A stretch of 64,000 bases of DNA, from assembly GCF_031583595.1 (NCBI RefSeq), contig NZ_CP134145.1:992001-1056000 (forward strand), in the 5' to 3' direction. The position numbers and the translations under genes are program-made. This stretch comes from Thalassotalea psychrophila (GTDB lineage Bacteria; Pseudomonadota; Gammaproteobacteria; Enterobacterales; Alteromonadaceae). Every line of letters begins with the position of its first letter. The first letter of the stretch is position 1. The notes below the pieces were generated by a model. That model saw nothing but the letters and a program-made list of their open reading frames with translations. It was not told the DNA's origin and did not search any database. Of the stretch, positions 1 to 7,311 are shown piece after piece.

Positions 1-85
1 TAGTGATGTTGCTGCTAAAACATTAAAGCGTATGGGCTTTGAAAATGTATACCACGTACCTGGTGGATTCGCTTTGTATAGTTAA
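1..85 (+). CDS. Rhodanese-like domain protein, C-terminal end (partial)
   Basis: Only the last 27 complete codons are in the window; the first full codon begins at base 2 and the TAA stop is at 83-85. The peptide contains AAKTLKRMGFENVYHVPGGF, which resembles the end of rhodanese (sulfurtransferase) domains, where a helix with MGF is followed by VY.L.GGF. The active-site cysteine loop would lie upstream, outside the window, so activity cannot be judged. A strong terminator follows. Confidence 0.6.
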   Translation, partial: SDVAAKTLKRMGFENVYHVPGGFALYS

Positions 86-109
86 TTGATAACGAGTTCA
101 ATTATCAAC

Positions 110-136
110 AAAAAAGCGTCTTAGGGCGCTTTTTTC
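110..136 (+). terminator. Rho-independent terminator after the rhodanese gene
   Basis: AAAAAGCG (111-118) pairs with CGCTTTTT around a short loop and is followed by a T run. It lies 25 bases after the stop codon at 83-85. Confidence 0.8.
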
Positions 137-210
137 GTTCAAGGGAAGGTAAACTGCAAATTTATGGTATAGACTTTTATTCAATTTATTATAAAAAGTT
201 TGGAATTAAT

Positions 211-411
211 ATGAGCATAAAATGGATTGATTCACTCGAAATTGCTTTAGATTTAATTGAAGAACACCCTGATGTTGATCCGACTAAACTGCATTTTACA
301 GAACTTCGACAATGGGTGTTAGATCTTGAACGATTTGATGACGATCCTAACCACTGTGGTGAAAGGGTGCTTGAAGCTATTCAATTGGCATGGATAGATG
401 AAGCTGATTGA
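211..411 (+). CDS. iscX: Fe-S assembly protein IscX (YfhJ family)
   Basis: A 66-residue acidic protein that matches the IscX family along its full length: KWIDSLEIALDLIEEHPDVD at the N-terminus, a central FTELRQWV.DLE.FDDDP segment and a C-terminal EAIQLAW.DEA. In E. coli IscX binds iron and the cysteine desulfurase IscS and tunes iron-sulfur cluster assembly. The length equals that of the E. coli protein. In enterics the gene closes the isc operon; here it stands alone between a rhodanese-like gene and maeA, with its own leader after a terminator. The family call rests on recalled sequence similarity. Confidence 0.93.
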   Translation: MSIKWIDSLEIALDLIEEHPDVDPTKLHFTELRQWVLDLERFDDDPNHCGERVLEAIQLAWIDEAD

Positions 412-425
412 GCATTAGTAAAATG

Positions 426-440
426 TTTCACAATGTGAAA
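426..440. promoter_or_regulatory. Short palindrome between iscX and maeA
   Basis: TTTCAC-AAT-GTGAAA is a perfect 6-bp inverted repeat with a 3-base spacer, 15 bases after the iscX stop and about 140 bases before maeA. It could be an operator for maeA or simply a weak hairpin; it lacks a T run, so a terminator is less likely. Confidence 0.25.
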
Positions 441-579
441 TGTCAAATTGAATTTCTTTATGATGTTCATACTTACATGAATAGATAAATCCTTAAAAAC
501 TCAGTACAATGGCGCGCCTGATGAATTTGCACCATTTTTGTGCGTGTATTTGTCATACTTTTCTTAAGTTAATCAATCA

Positions 580-2289
580 ATGTGTGGATCTATGAGTAAA
601 AAACAACAGCCAAAACATCCGTTATATATACCTTATGCGGGCCCAGCATTACTTGAAACTCCTTTATTAAATAAAGGCAGTGCCTTTACTAGTGGTGAGC
701 GAGTAAGCTTCAACTTAACTGGTTTAATACCGCCACGCTTTGAAACGATCGACGAACAAGTTGAACGTGCTTATATGCAATATTCTAGTTTTCACACACC
801 TTTGAACAAGCATATTTACTTAAGAAATATTCAAGATAAAAATGAAACCTTATTCCATGCTTTAGTGCAGTCGCACTTGGATGAAATGCTGCCAATTATT
901 TATACGCCAACGGTTGGTGATGCTTGTGAACGATTCTCCGATATTTATCGTAGTAACCGTGGCTTATTTATTTCTTATGCAGAAAGACATCAAATTGATG
1001 ACATTCTTCACAATGCAACCAAGCATAAAGTAAAAGTGATTGTTGTTACCGATGGTGAACGTATTCTTGGGCTGGGCGACCAAGGTATTGGCGGCATGGG
1101 TATTCCAATTGGGAAGCTTTCTTTATATACCTCATGTGGTGGCATTAGTCCTGCTTATACTATGCCTATTATGCTTGATGTTGGCACAAATAATGAAAAA
1201 TTGTTAAACGATCCTATGTATATGGGGGCTCGTCACAAACGTATTAGCCAAGAAGAATACAACGATTTTGTCGATTTATTTATCAAAGCGATTGGCCGTA
1301 GATGGCCAAATGTTTTATTGCAATTTGAAGACTTTGCCCAACCAAATGCTATGCCGTTGTTAGAGCGTTATCGAAATGAGATCTGCTGTTTTAATGATGA
1401 CATTCAAGGCACAGCTTCTGTAACAGTGGGCACATTGCTAGCCGCTTGTCGCATTAAAGGAAAACCACTTTCACAGCAAAAAGTAGCTTTTGTTGGTGCT
1501 GGTTCAGCAGGTTGTGGTATTGCAGAACAAATAATTGCGCAAATGTGCTCAGAAGGGTTAACTGATGAACAAGCTCGCAAGCAAGTATTCATGGTTGATA
1601 GATATGGTTTATTAACTGATGGCATGACTGAATTACGTGACTTCCAACAGAAGCTAGTTCAGCAACCTAGTGCTGTTTCTTCTTGGAAATTTTCTGGAGA
1701 ATATGCCGCGTTGTTAGATGTTATGCATTGTGCAAAACCTGACATATTAATTGGAGTTTCAGGCCAAGCAGGACTATTTACTGAGCAAGTGGTTAAGGCT
1801 ATGGCAGCAGGAACCGATAAACCAATTATTTTTCCGTTATCTAACCCTTCAAAGCAAGTGGAAGCAACACCAGAGCAGGTAATTAACTGGACTGATGGTA
1901 ATGTTGTTATTGCTACCGGTAGCCCATTTGCTCCGGTTGAATATAAGGGAGAAATATTTAATATCGCTCAGTGTAATAATTCTTATATATTCCCAGGTAT
2001 AGGTTTAGGTGTTTTATCTGCAAATATTAAATTTATTAGTGATGAAATGTTAATGCTTGCTAGTGAAACACTTGCAGATGCATCTCCACTTGCAAATACT
2101 GGCAAGGGCGAATTATTACCACCATTAACTGAAATTGCTAGCATAAGTAAAAGCATTGCCTTTGCAATTGGCAAACTTGCTCAGCAGCAAGGTTTAGCAT
2201 TAGAGATAAGCGATGAGCAATTGTTAGCTAATATTGAAGCTAACTTCTGGAAGCCAGAATATCGAGCGTATAAACGTTCAACAATGTAA
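580..2289 (+). CDS. maeA: NAD-dependent malic enzyme
   Basis: Oxidatively decarboxylates malate to pyruvate in the cytosol (NAD malic enzyme, SfcA/MaeA type). The 569 residues align with E. coli MaeA throughout: [20 protein letters not shown] near residue 16, the malate-binding [12 protein letters not shown] with Tyr108, [17 protein letters not shown] from about 174, the metal-binding FNDDIQGT, and the Rossmann motif [12 protein letters not shown] near 305. A second ATG at codon 5 (592) gives MSKKQQ, closer to the usual N-terminus, and may be the true start. It is a single-gene unit with a strong terminator directly after. Confidence 0.96.
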   Translation: MCGSMSKKQQPKHPLYIPYAGPALLETPLLNKGSAFTSGERVSFNLTGLIPPRFETIDEQVERAYMQYSSFHTPLNKHIYLRNIQDKNETLFHALVQSHLDEMLPIIYTPTVGDACERFSDIYRSNRGLFISYAERHQIDDILHNATKHKVKVIVVTDGERILGLGDQGIGGMGIPIGKLSLYTSCGGISPAYTMPIMLDVGTNNEKLLNDPMYMGARHKRISQEEYNDFVDLFIKAIGRRWPNVLLQFEDFAQPNAMPLLERYRNEICCFNDDIQGTASVTVGTLLAACRIKGKPLSQQKVAFVGAGSAGCGIAEQIIAQMCSEGLTDEQARKQVFMVDRYGLLTDGMTELRDFQQKLVQQPSAVSSWKFSGEYAALLDVMHCAKPDILIGVSGQAGLFTEQVVKAMAAGTDKPIIFPLSNPSKQVEATPEQVINWTDGNVVIATGSPFAPVEYKGEIFNIAQCNNSYIFPGIGLGVLSANIKFISDEMLMLASETLADASPLANTGKGELLPPLTEIASISKSIAFAIGKLAQQQGLALEISDEQLLANIEANFWKPEYRAYKRSTM

Positions 2290-2294
2290 ATGAA

Positions 2295-2330
2295 AAGAGG
2301 CTGATAACATAAAGTTATCAGCCTCTTTAT
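2295..2330 (+). terminator. maeA terminator
   Basis: GAGGCTGATAAC pairs perfectly with GTTATCAGCCTC around a short loop, followed by TTT. It begins a few bases after the maeA stop. The stem also lies downstream of the minus-strand gene ending at 2348, so it may serve both. Confidence 0.88.
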
Positions 2331-2347
2331 TATTTACAAAACAAAGC

Positions 2348-3193
2348 TTAATCACTTACTGTGATTAAATTAAAGCTATTCATCTCATCAATACTATTCG
2401 ATAATTCGCTTTCAAGTTGATCTAAACTTTTAAGGTTATGACATAACTGCTCTGCTTGTTCACCTAACCCTTCAGCTTTACCTTCAACTGCTGCTTCTAT
2501 GTCTCTACCCATGTTTTCCATGCGTTCGCCAAAGGCTTCCATTTTCTGTTCAAAGTTTCCTTCTTCACTATTCATTGCTGTGCCAACGGCAATTAATAAG
2601 TCACCCACTGAGTCAGCAATAAGCTCTTCAATTTCGTCTTCTAATTCATCTTCCATAAATTGATCGAATTCATCAAAATCTTGTTCGGCAATAAAGTAAT
2701 TACCATCCTTTTCATTAAAGCGTTTTTCAACTTCGGCGTTAATTTTAGTAAAAATGTTGTCGACACGAGCTTTACTTTCTTCGTTATCGCCACTAATTTC
2801 AATCACTACATGGCTTACTGCTTGAAAGGCAATTTCAATAGCGTCTGTTGCAAGGTTTACCACTGCTGGTACTTGTTGGTTTATTTGTTCAGAATACTCA
2901 GAGACTAACGCTTGTTGACGGTCAGTTAAGTTTACTAATTTACCTTCAACAAACAACTGTTGATTGTTGTTGATCTGTACATATGTTTCGTCTTTATTGA
3001 TAAAGCGAATGCTATCTTCTGAAACTGCAACTCCATAGTTAACATCGATTGAACATTCGTCACTATTAAACGAGTAACTGCCATAGTTTGAATCTGAGCC
3101 ATGGTTATTTTCGTGGGCAATTGTCGCCGTACTTAACAGTGCAGTACTAAGTAATAGGCTTGCGCTTAAATTTGTTATTAGTGATTTTTTCAT
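2348..3193 (-). CDS. Periplasmic YggN-like protein (DUF2884 family)
   Basis: A 281-residue protein with a clear signal peptide ([25 protein letters not shown]), so probably periplasmic. After a cysteine-containing segment (DECSIDVNYGVAVS) comes the pattern typical of YggN/DUF2884 proteins: a short beta part ending in a residue-numbering loop (LFVEGKLVNLTDRQQALVSEY) and a long helical, very acidic region with EDELEDEIEELIAD and one late cysteine (EQLCHNL) that could pair with the first. The molecular function of the family is unknown. It lies downstream of cinA on the same strand, separated by a 14-bp inverted repeat. Confidence 0.7.
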   Translation of the reverse strand: MKKSLITNLSASLLLSTALLSTATIAHENNHGSDSNYGSYSFNSDECSIDVNYGVAVSEDSIRFINKDETYVQINNNQQLFVEGKLVNLTDRQQALVSEYSEQINQQVPAVVNLATDAIEIAFQAVSHVVIEISGDNEESKARVDNIFTKINAEVEKRFNEKDGNYFIAEQDFDEFDQFMEDELEDEIEELIADSVGDLLIAVGTAMNSEEGNFEQKMEAFGERMENMGRDIEAAVEGKAEGLGEQAEQLCHNLKSLDQLESELSNSIDEMNSFNLITVSD

Positions 3194-3312
3194 GAGTCGT
3201 TCCGTAATTTTATTGTGCTTAGTTACTATTAAAGCAATAAGCTAGCCAAAATAAATTTACCTATAAAATTCAATTGGTTATGGTTTTTAATAGCCATCTT
3301 TTAACCCTGTAT

Positions 3313-3346
3313 GTTAATTTGACTAATGATTGTTAGTCAAATTAAC
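3313..3346. repeat. 14-bp perfect inverted repeat between cinA and the yggN-like gene
   Basis: GTTAATTTGACTAA (3313-3326) and TTAGTCAAATTAAC (3333-3346) are perfect inverted copies with a 6-base loop. No T run follows in the direction of cinA transcription, so it is either a weak terminator or a dyad operator for the yggN-like gene 120 bases away. Confidence 0.5.
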
Positions 3347-3375
3347 TAAAAGTTAACAATGTAGGGGCTGTGTTA

Positions 3376-4662
3376 CTAAGCATTTGGTTTTAATTGTCGT
3401 TCAACAAAATAACGTGGTTGATCAGCATGGCCTAAAATTAATCGACGAATTAAATCCAAGCCAGTATTGGCGATATAGTTTTGAAAATGAATTCGATGTG
3501 ACGGAAAGTACAATGTTTTAGTGTATACCTGATTTATATCTCCCCAAGCAATACAAACAGTACCTACAGGTTTGTCATCAGTGCCACCATCAGGACCTGC
3601 TATGCCAGACACTGATACCACATAATCTGCATCACTCACCGCCAAAGATCCTTCTGCCATTTCTTTAACTACCTGCTCACTTACTGCGCCAAATTGTTCT
3701 AAGGTTTGTTGATTAACATTAACTAATTTGGTTTTCATTCTATTAGAGTATGTTACAAAGCCAGCTTCAAAAACATTCGATGAACCGGCTATACCAGTAA
3801 GCTGCGCGGCTATCATTCCGCCAGTGCAAGATTCTGCTGTAGTAATAGTTTTCCCTTGCTGATTCAATAGTTCAACAACAGTAGCAGCAATAGAATTGCC
3901 ATTTTCACTAACAATATGTTGGCCGAGTAGTCCCTTAATGTTGCTATAACATTCATCTCTTAGGATTGAGGAAGTATGGCTCCTGCTGGTCAACTTTACT
4001 TCTAAAAGTGGCATGGTCGCACGAAAGCCAAGTTCAATTTCTTCTGGCCAATCAGGGTAGGTTTCATTAACCATTTTTTGCAAACCAGACTCTCCAATAC
4101 CAAAAACCTTAAGTTTTTGAGTTACGGTTTGCAGTTCTTCGGGTAACTGCTTAGCAATGTTAGGTAAGATTTCATCACGTAGCATTGCTTTTAATTCAAC
4201 CGGAACACCAGGGGTACAAATTATCTGGCAGTTGTTATGGGTTATAGAAAAGCCAGGCGCACTGCCAATTGGATTATTAACGATCTCACATCCAGAAGGC
4301 AATAAAGCTTGTTTCAAATTTGGGCCCGTTAAACGATAACTACGCTTAACGCACCACGCTTTTACTTGTTCTAATGCTGTAGGATGCAAAGTGAGAGCAT
4401 TTTTTGTCGTTTCCGATAATGCTTGTGCGGTCATATCATCAACGGTTGGACCTAAACCACCATTGATAATCAATATATCGGCGTCAACGCTTAACTGTTC
4501 CATTTGTTCAGTAAGCAATTGCATATTATCACCAACAGTAACTTTGCGTGTAAGTTCAATACCAAGGTTTTTAAATTCCCGGGCGATAAATACCGAGTTA
4601 GTATCAACGATGTCGCCACTCATTAATTCATTGCCAGTAAGCAATAACTGAACATTTAACAT
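3376..4662 (-). CDS. cinA: CinA: competence/damage-inducible protein with nicotinamide-nucleotide amidase domain
   Basis: A 428-residue two-domain protein. The N-terminal half is a molybdopterin-binding-like domain (LLLTGNELMSGDIVDTNS, then INGGLGPTVDDMTAQAL near 65-80); in characterised CinA proteins this domain is an ADP-ribose/NAD-related pyrophosphatase. The C-terminal part is the PncC-type deamidase: TTAESCTGGMIAAQLT near 275 and VSVSGIAGPDGGTDDKPVGT near 355, which converts NMN to nicotinate mononucleotide in pyridine-nucleotide salvage. The length is typical of full-length CinA. ATG start at 4662 begins the conserved strand MLNVQLLLTGNEL directly. Monocistronic or leading into the yggN-like gene. 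Confidence 0.92.
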   Translation of the reverse strand: MLNVQLLLTGNELMSGDIVDTNSVFIAREFKNLGIELTRKVTVGDNMQLLTEQMEQLSVDADILIINGGLGPTVDDMTAQALSETTKNALTLHPTALEQVKAWCVKRSYRLTGPNLKQALLPSGCEIVNNPIGSAPGFSITHNNCQIICTPGVPVELKAMLRDEILPNIAKQLPEELQTVTQKLKVFGIGESGLQKMVNETYPDWPEEIELGFRATMPLLEVKLTSRSHTSSILRDECYSNIKGLLGQHIVSENGNSIAATVVELLNQQGKTITTAESCTGGMIAAQLTGIAGSSNVFEAGFVTYSNRMKTKLVNVNQQTLEQFGAVSEQVVKEMAEGSLAVSDADYVVSVSGIAGPDGGTDDKPVGTVCIAWGDINQVYTKTLYFPSHRIHFQNYIANTGLDLIRRLILGHADQPRYFVERQLKPNA

Positions 4663-4818
4663 ATATATTGTCTTTCATTTTTATTAGGCTAGTTATAAGG
4701 TAATGTATCACTTTGACTAAACTAAAAATATTTTTAAATGCGTTTAAACCTTTTTATTAAGCAGTGCATCTTAATTAACAGAGATTGAAAATATTTAAAA
4801 ATAATTTAAGGATTTAAT

Positions 4819-5589
4819 ATGAACACGCTAAATAAATTATCACTAGTTCCTGTAATGGCATTAACCACTATGCTTGCTTTTGGCGCACAAGCCAGCGTTG
4901 AAGATACTGTCGAAAAAACATTTGAACTAAGCGGCAAAGGGCAGCTTGTTCTTGATAATGTTAACGGCGATGTAGCAATAGAAGCTTGGCAACAAACATC
5001 AGTACAAGTAACCGCTGAAATTACGGCCTCTAATCAAAAAGCTCGCGATCGTATCGATATTATAATGAAACAAAATGGTGATCGAATTACGGTTGAAACA
5101 GACTATCTCGAGCAAGATGGTAATTGGGGTAATAATAGTAATGGCGGTAGTGTTAATTATACCGTTATGGTGCCGGTAAATATTGATTTGCGCAATATCG
5201 AATTAGTAAATGGCTCTCTAACTATAAGCAATGTTTCTGGTGAGCTTAATGCCGATGTTGTAAATGGCTCTGTAGAAGCTACAGGCGTAGCGTCTAATGT
5301 TGAAATCGACTCAGTTAATGGCGGCGTAGAATTAACCTTTGCTGATAATGCGAAAAATATCGAAATTGAAGTTGAAACAGTAAATGGTGGCATTCGCTTA
5401 TATGTACCTGAAAACTTTGGTGCAAATGTTGAAGCTAGTACTGGTAATGGCGCCATTAAAACCGACTTTGGCTTAGCTGGCATAAAAGGCAAATATTACG
5501 GTAACGATCTAGAAGGTAGCTTTGGTGATGCGAGCAGTGATATTGAAGTAGAAAGTGTTAATGGTTCTATTAGAATTCTAAAGAAATAA
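4819..5589 (+). CDS. Exported DUF4097-type beta-repeat protein
   Basis: A 256-residue protein with a signal peptide ending near AFGAQASVED. The mature part is built of short beta strands spaced by the recurring turn VNG(D/S/G): NVNGDVAIEAW, LVNGSLTISN, VVNGSVEATG, SVNGGVELTF, TVNGGIRLYV and SVNGSIRILK. This is characteristic of DUF4097/DUF4098 putative adhesin-like right-handed beta repeats. The role is unknown; many homologues accompany anti-sigma or envelope genes, but none is nearby. The RBS aaggattt precedes the ATG. Free-standing gene divergent from cinA. Confidence 0.75.
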   Translation: MNTLNKLSLVPVMALTTMLAFGAQASVEDTVEKTFELSGKGQLVLDNVNGDVAIEAWQQTSVQVTAEITASNQKARDRIDIIMKQNGDRITVETDYLEQDGNWGNNSNGGSVNYTVMVPVNIDLRNIELVNGSLTISNVSGELNADVVNGSVEATGVASNVEIDSVNGGVELTFADNAKNIEIEVETVNGGIRLYVPENFGANVEASTGNGAIKTDFGLAGIKGKYYGNDLEGSFGDASSDIEVESVNGSIRILKK

Positions 5590-5616
5590 AATTAAGTTTA
5601 TTTAAGCACACTATTG

Positions 5617-5662
5617 CTGGAGGAGGTCCCCGATGTCGCTTGAGCTCCTCGAGGATGACGGT
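5617..5662. repeat. GC-rich dispersed hairpin
   Basis: A stretch clearly richer in G+C than its surroundings, with GAGGAG pairing with CTCCTC and ending GAGGATGACG. A related sequence at 16925-17016 shares the GGAGG-GGTCCC start and the GGATGACG end. It lies just after the DUF4097 gene and may act as a terminator. Confidence 0.5.
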
Positions 5663-5768
5663 GTCCTTTTTTACTTCTGCGAGTGTTGATAGAGTGTATT
5701 AATAGCATAGTGTTGTAGTTGGATTTTGCTGATATAATGCCGCTAACGTTAACTTAGTAGAAAGATAG

Positions 5769-6428
5769 ATGACTTATTTAAATTGTGTTGAAGTTGAACC
5801 AAAAACAGCTGCTACTGCAAGTGTTATTTGGTTACATGGTTTAGGTGCAGATGGCCATGATTTTGAGCCGATTGTGCCAGTATTAAATTTACCAGAATCA
5901 TTACCGATTCGATTCGTATTTCCACATTCACCAAAAATAGCCGTTACTATAAACGGCGGCATGGTAATGCCTGCTTGGTACGATATTTTAGATATGAGTA
6001 TTGATCGTAAAGTTGATAGTGAGCAATTGAACGCCTCAGCTAAATCTGTACAAAATCTCATTGAACGTGAAATTTCTCGTGGTATTCCGGCTAACCGAAT
6101 CGTTATCGCTGGTTTCTCACAAGGTGGAGCGGTAGGTTATCAAGCCGCATTAACATTTGATAAGCCTCTTGCTGGTTTAATGGCAATGTCGACTTATTTT
6201 GCCACAAAAGATGATATTGAAATATCATCTGCCAACAAAGAAATCGATATTGCAGTAATGCATGGCACACAAGATCCTGTGGTTAGCCCGGTATTAGGCG
6301 AACAAGCTGTTAGTGCGCTTAAAGGTAAAGGCTTTAATCCAAGTTATCAAACGTATCCTATGCCTCATGCTGTCTGCCAAGAGCAAATAGCCGATGTGTC
6401 TGCTTGGTTACAGCAAAAATTAAACTAA
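5769..6428 (+). CDS. Alpha/beta hydrolase, carboxylesterase/phospholipase family (YpfH/EstB type)
   Basis: A 219-residue cytosolic serine hydrolase of the carboxylesterase/acyl-protein-thioesterase group (Abhydrolase_2). WLHGLGADGHDFEP (21-34) carries the oxyanion HGLGADG motif. The nucleophile elbow GFSQGG puts Ser117 in place, and Asp169 (HGTQDPVV) and His200 (MPHAVC) complete the triad. The length fits the family, which hydrolyses short-chain esters or lysophospholipids. ATG at 5769 follows aaagatag. A small conserved gene follows 16 bases downstream, probably in the same transcript. Confidence 0.9.
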   Translation: MTYLNCVEVEPKTAATASVIWLHGLGADGHDFEPIVPVLNLPESLPIRFVFPHSPKIAVTINGGMVMPAWYDILDMSIDRKVDSEQLNASAKSVQNLIEREISRGIPANRIVIAGFSQGGAVGYQAALTFDKPLAGLMAMSTYFATKDDIEISSANKEIDIAVMHGTQDPVVSPVLGEQAVSALKGKGFNPSYQTYPMPHAVCQEQIADVSAWLQQKLN

Positions 6429-6444
6429 GAAGGTATTAAAATTT

Positions 6445-6693
6445 ATGGCTAGACAAGTTACTTACGTTTTTAAAGGTAAGCGTAAGACTATACCTTTTTC
6501 ATTCAGTTTGTTTCACGATATGTATGAAGCTGCAGCTGCCGCTGAAAATGTCGATATAAAAAGCTTTCTTGCAATGGAGCAACAACTCGCATTAACGTCG
6601 AGAGGGCAAGGGATTTCTAAAAATTTTCGTCAAAAAGAGTTTGTCCGTATGGGGTTTACAGAAATTAAGTTTGTTCGCGACGAAGAAGCTTAG
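6445..6693 (+). CDS. Small conserved protein, probably DUF2960 family
   Basis: An 82-residue basic protein, MARQVTYVFKGKRKTIPFSF at the start and FVRMGFTEIKFVRDEEA at the end. The shape and sequence recall DUF2960, a family of about 80 residues in Vibrio and Alteromonadales with no known function; I cannot confirm this without a profile search. There is no signal peptide, membrane segment or cysteine. It is preceded by aagaaggtatt (RBS), follows the esterase gene by 16 bases and ends before a strong terminator, so it closes a two-gene operon. Confidence 0.7.
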   Translation: MARQVTYVFKGKRKTIPFSFSLFHDMYEAAAAAENVDIKSFLAMEQQLALTSRGQGISKNFRQKEFVRMGFTEIKFVRDEEA

Positions 6694-6709
6694 TACTAAA
6701 AAACACAGA

Positions 6710-6740
6710 AATTAAAGGGGCTATTAGCCCCTTTAATTTT
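6710..6740. terminator. Bidirectional terminator
   Basis: AATTAAAGGGGC-TATTA-GCCCCTTTAATTTT: a near-perfect hairpin with A and T runs on both sides, between the plus-strand esterase operon and the minus-strand GNAT gene that ends at 6772. It can stop transcription from both directions. Confidence 0.88.
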
Positions 6741-6771
6741 ACGAAAGAATTTCTTATTTTGTTGATGAAAG

Positions 6772-7311
6772 CTAATTAGCGTTCACCTGATAATACACTT
6801 CATTAATACCACCTAAAGGACCTTTATGTAGTTCGGTTTTCAGATAAACCATGCCAAGCTTTTTCATGATGTTAATAGAGCCAATGTTACCTTCATCAGC
6901 ACTAGCGGTAAAAAATTCAGCCTTACCTCGTTGTGCTAATGCAATTTTTACCTGCTGTGCAGCTTCAAAACCATAACCTTTGCCCCAAGAAGTTTGCTTA
7001 AAGCGCCAGCCCAATTCTAGGTTGTTCCATAATGGTTTTTTATTAAAAAAGTCAACCGGCCTTACTAATACCCAACCAATAAATTCACCGGTTTCAGAAA
7101 TGTTTACTTGCCATAAACCCCAACCGTCGCTGGGTTTACGATAAGCATTTATACGAGGGATAAACCTGTTGTTAATATCATCCCAAGTAGAAGGCTTACC
7201 ACCATTTATAAACTGCATTACTTGTGGATCTTGATCCAATTCAAACAGTAATTCACCATCGTTTTCATCCATAAGACGAAAGCTTAAGCGCGCAGAGCTT
7301 TCAACATTCAT
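6772..7311 (-). CDS. GNAT N-acetyltransferase, RimJ/RimL type
   Basis: A 179-residue acetyltransferase of the RimJ/RimL-like group: SSARLSFRLMDENDGELLFEL at the N-terminus, a central LGWRFKQTSWGKGYGFEAAQ segment in which W.KGYG..A is the acetyl-CoA pyrophosphate loop, and a late NIGSINIMKKLGM motif. The substrate cannot be told from the sequence (protein N-termini, small amines or antibiotics are all acetylated by relatives). Its ATG overlaps the TAA stop of the upstream S9 peptidase (TAATG), so the two are translationally coupled. Confidence 0.85.
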   Translation of the reverse strand: MNVESSARLSFRLMDENDGELLFELDQDPQVMQFINGGKPSTWDDINNRFIPRINAYRKPSDGWGLWQVNISETGEFIGWVLVRPVDFFNKKPLWNNLELGWRFKQTSWGKGYGFEAAQQVKIALAQRGKAEFFTASADEGNIGSINIMKKLGMVYLKTELHKGPLGGINEVYYQVNAN

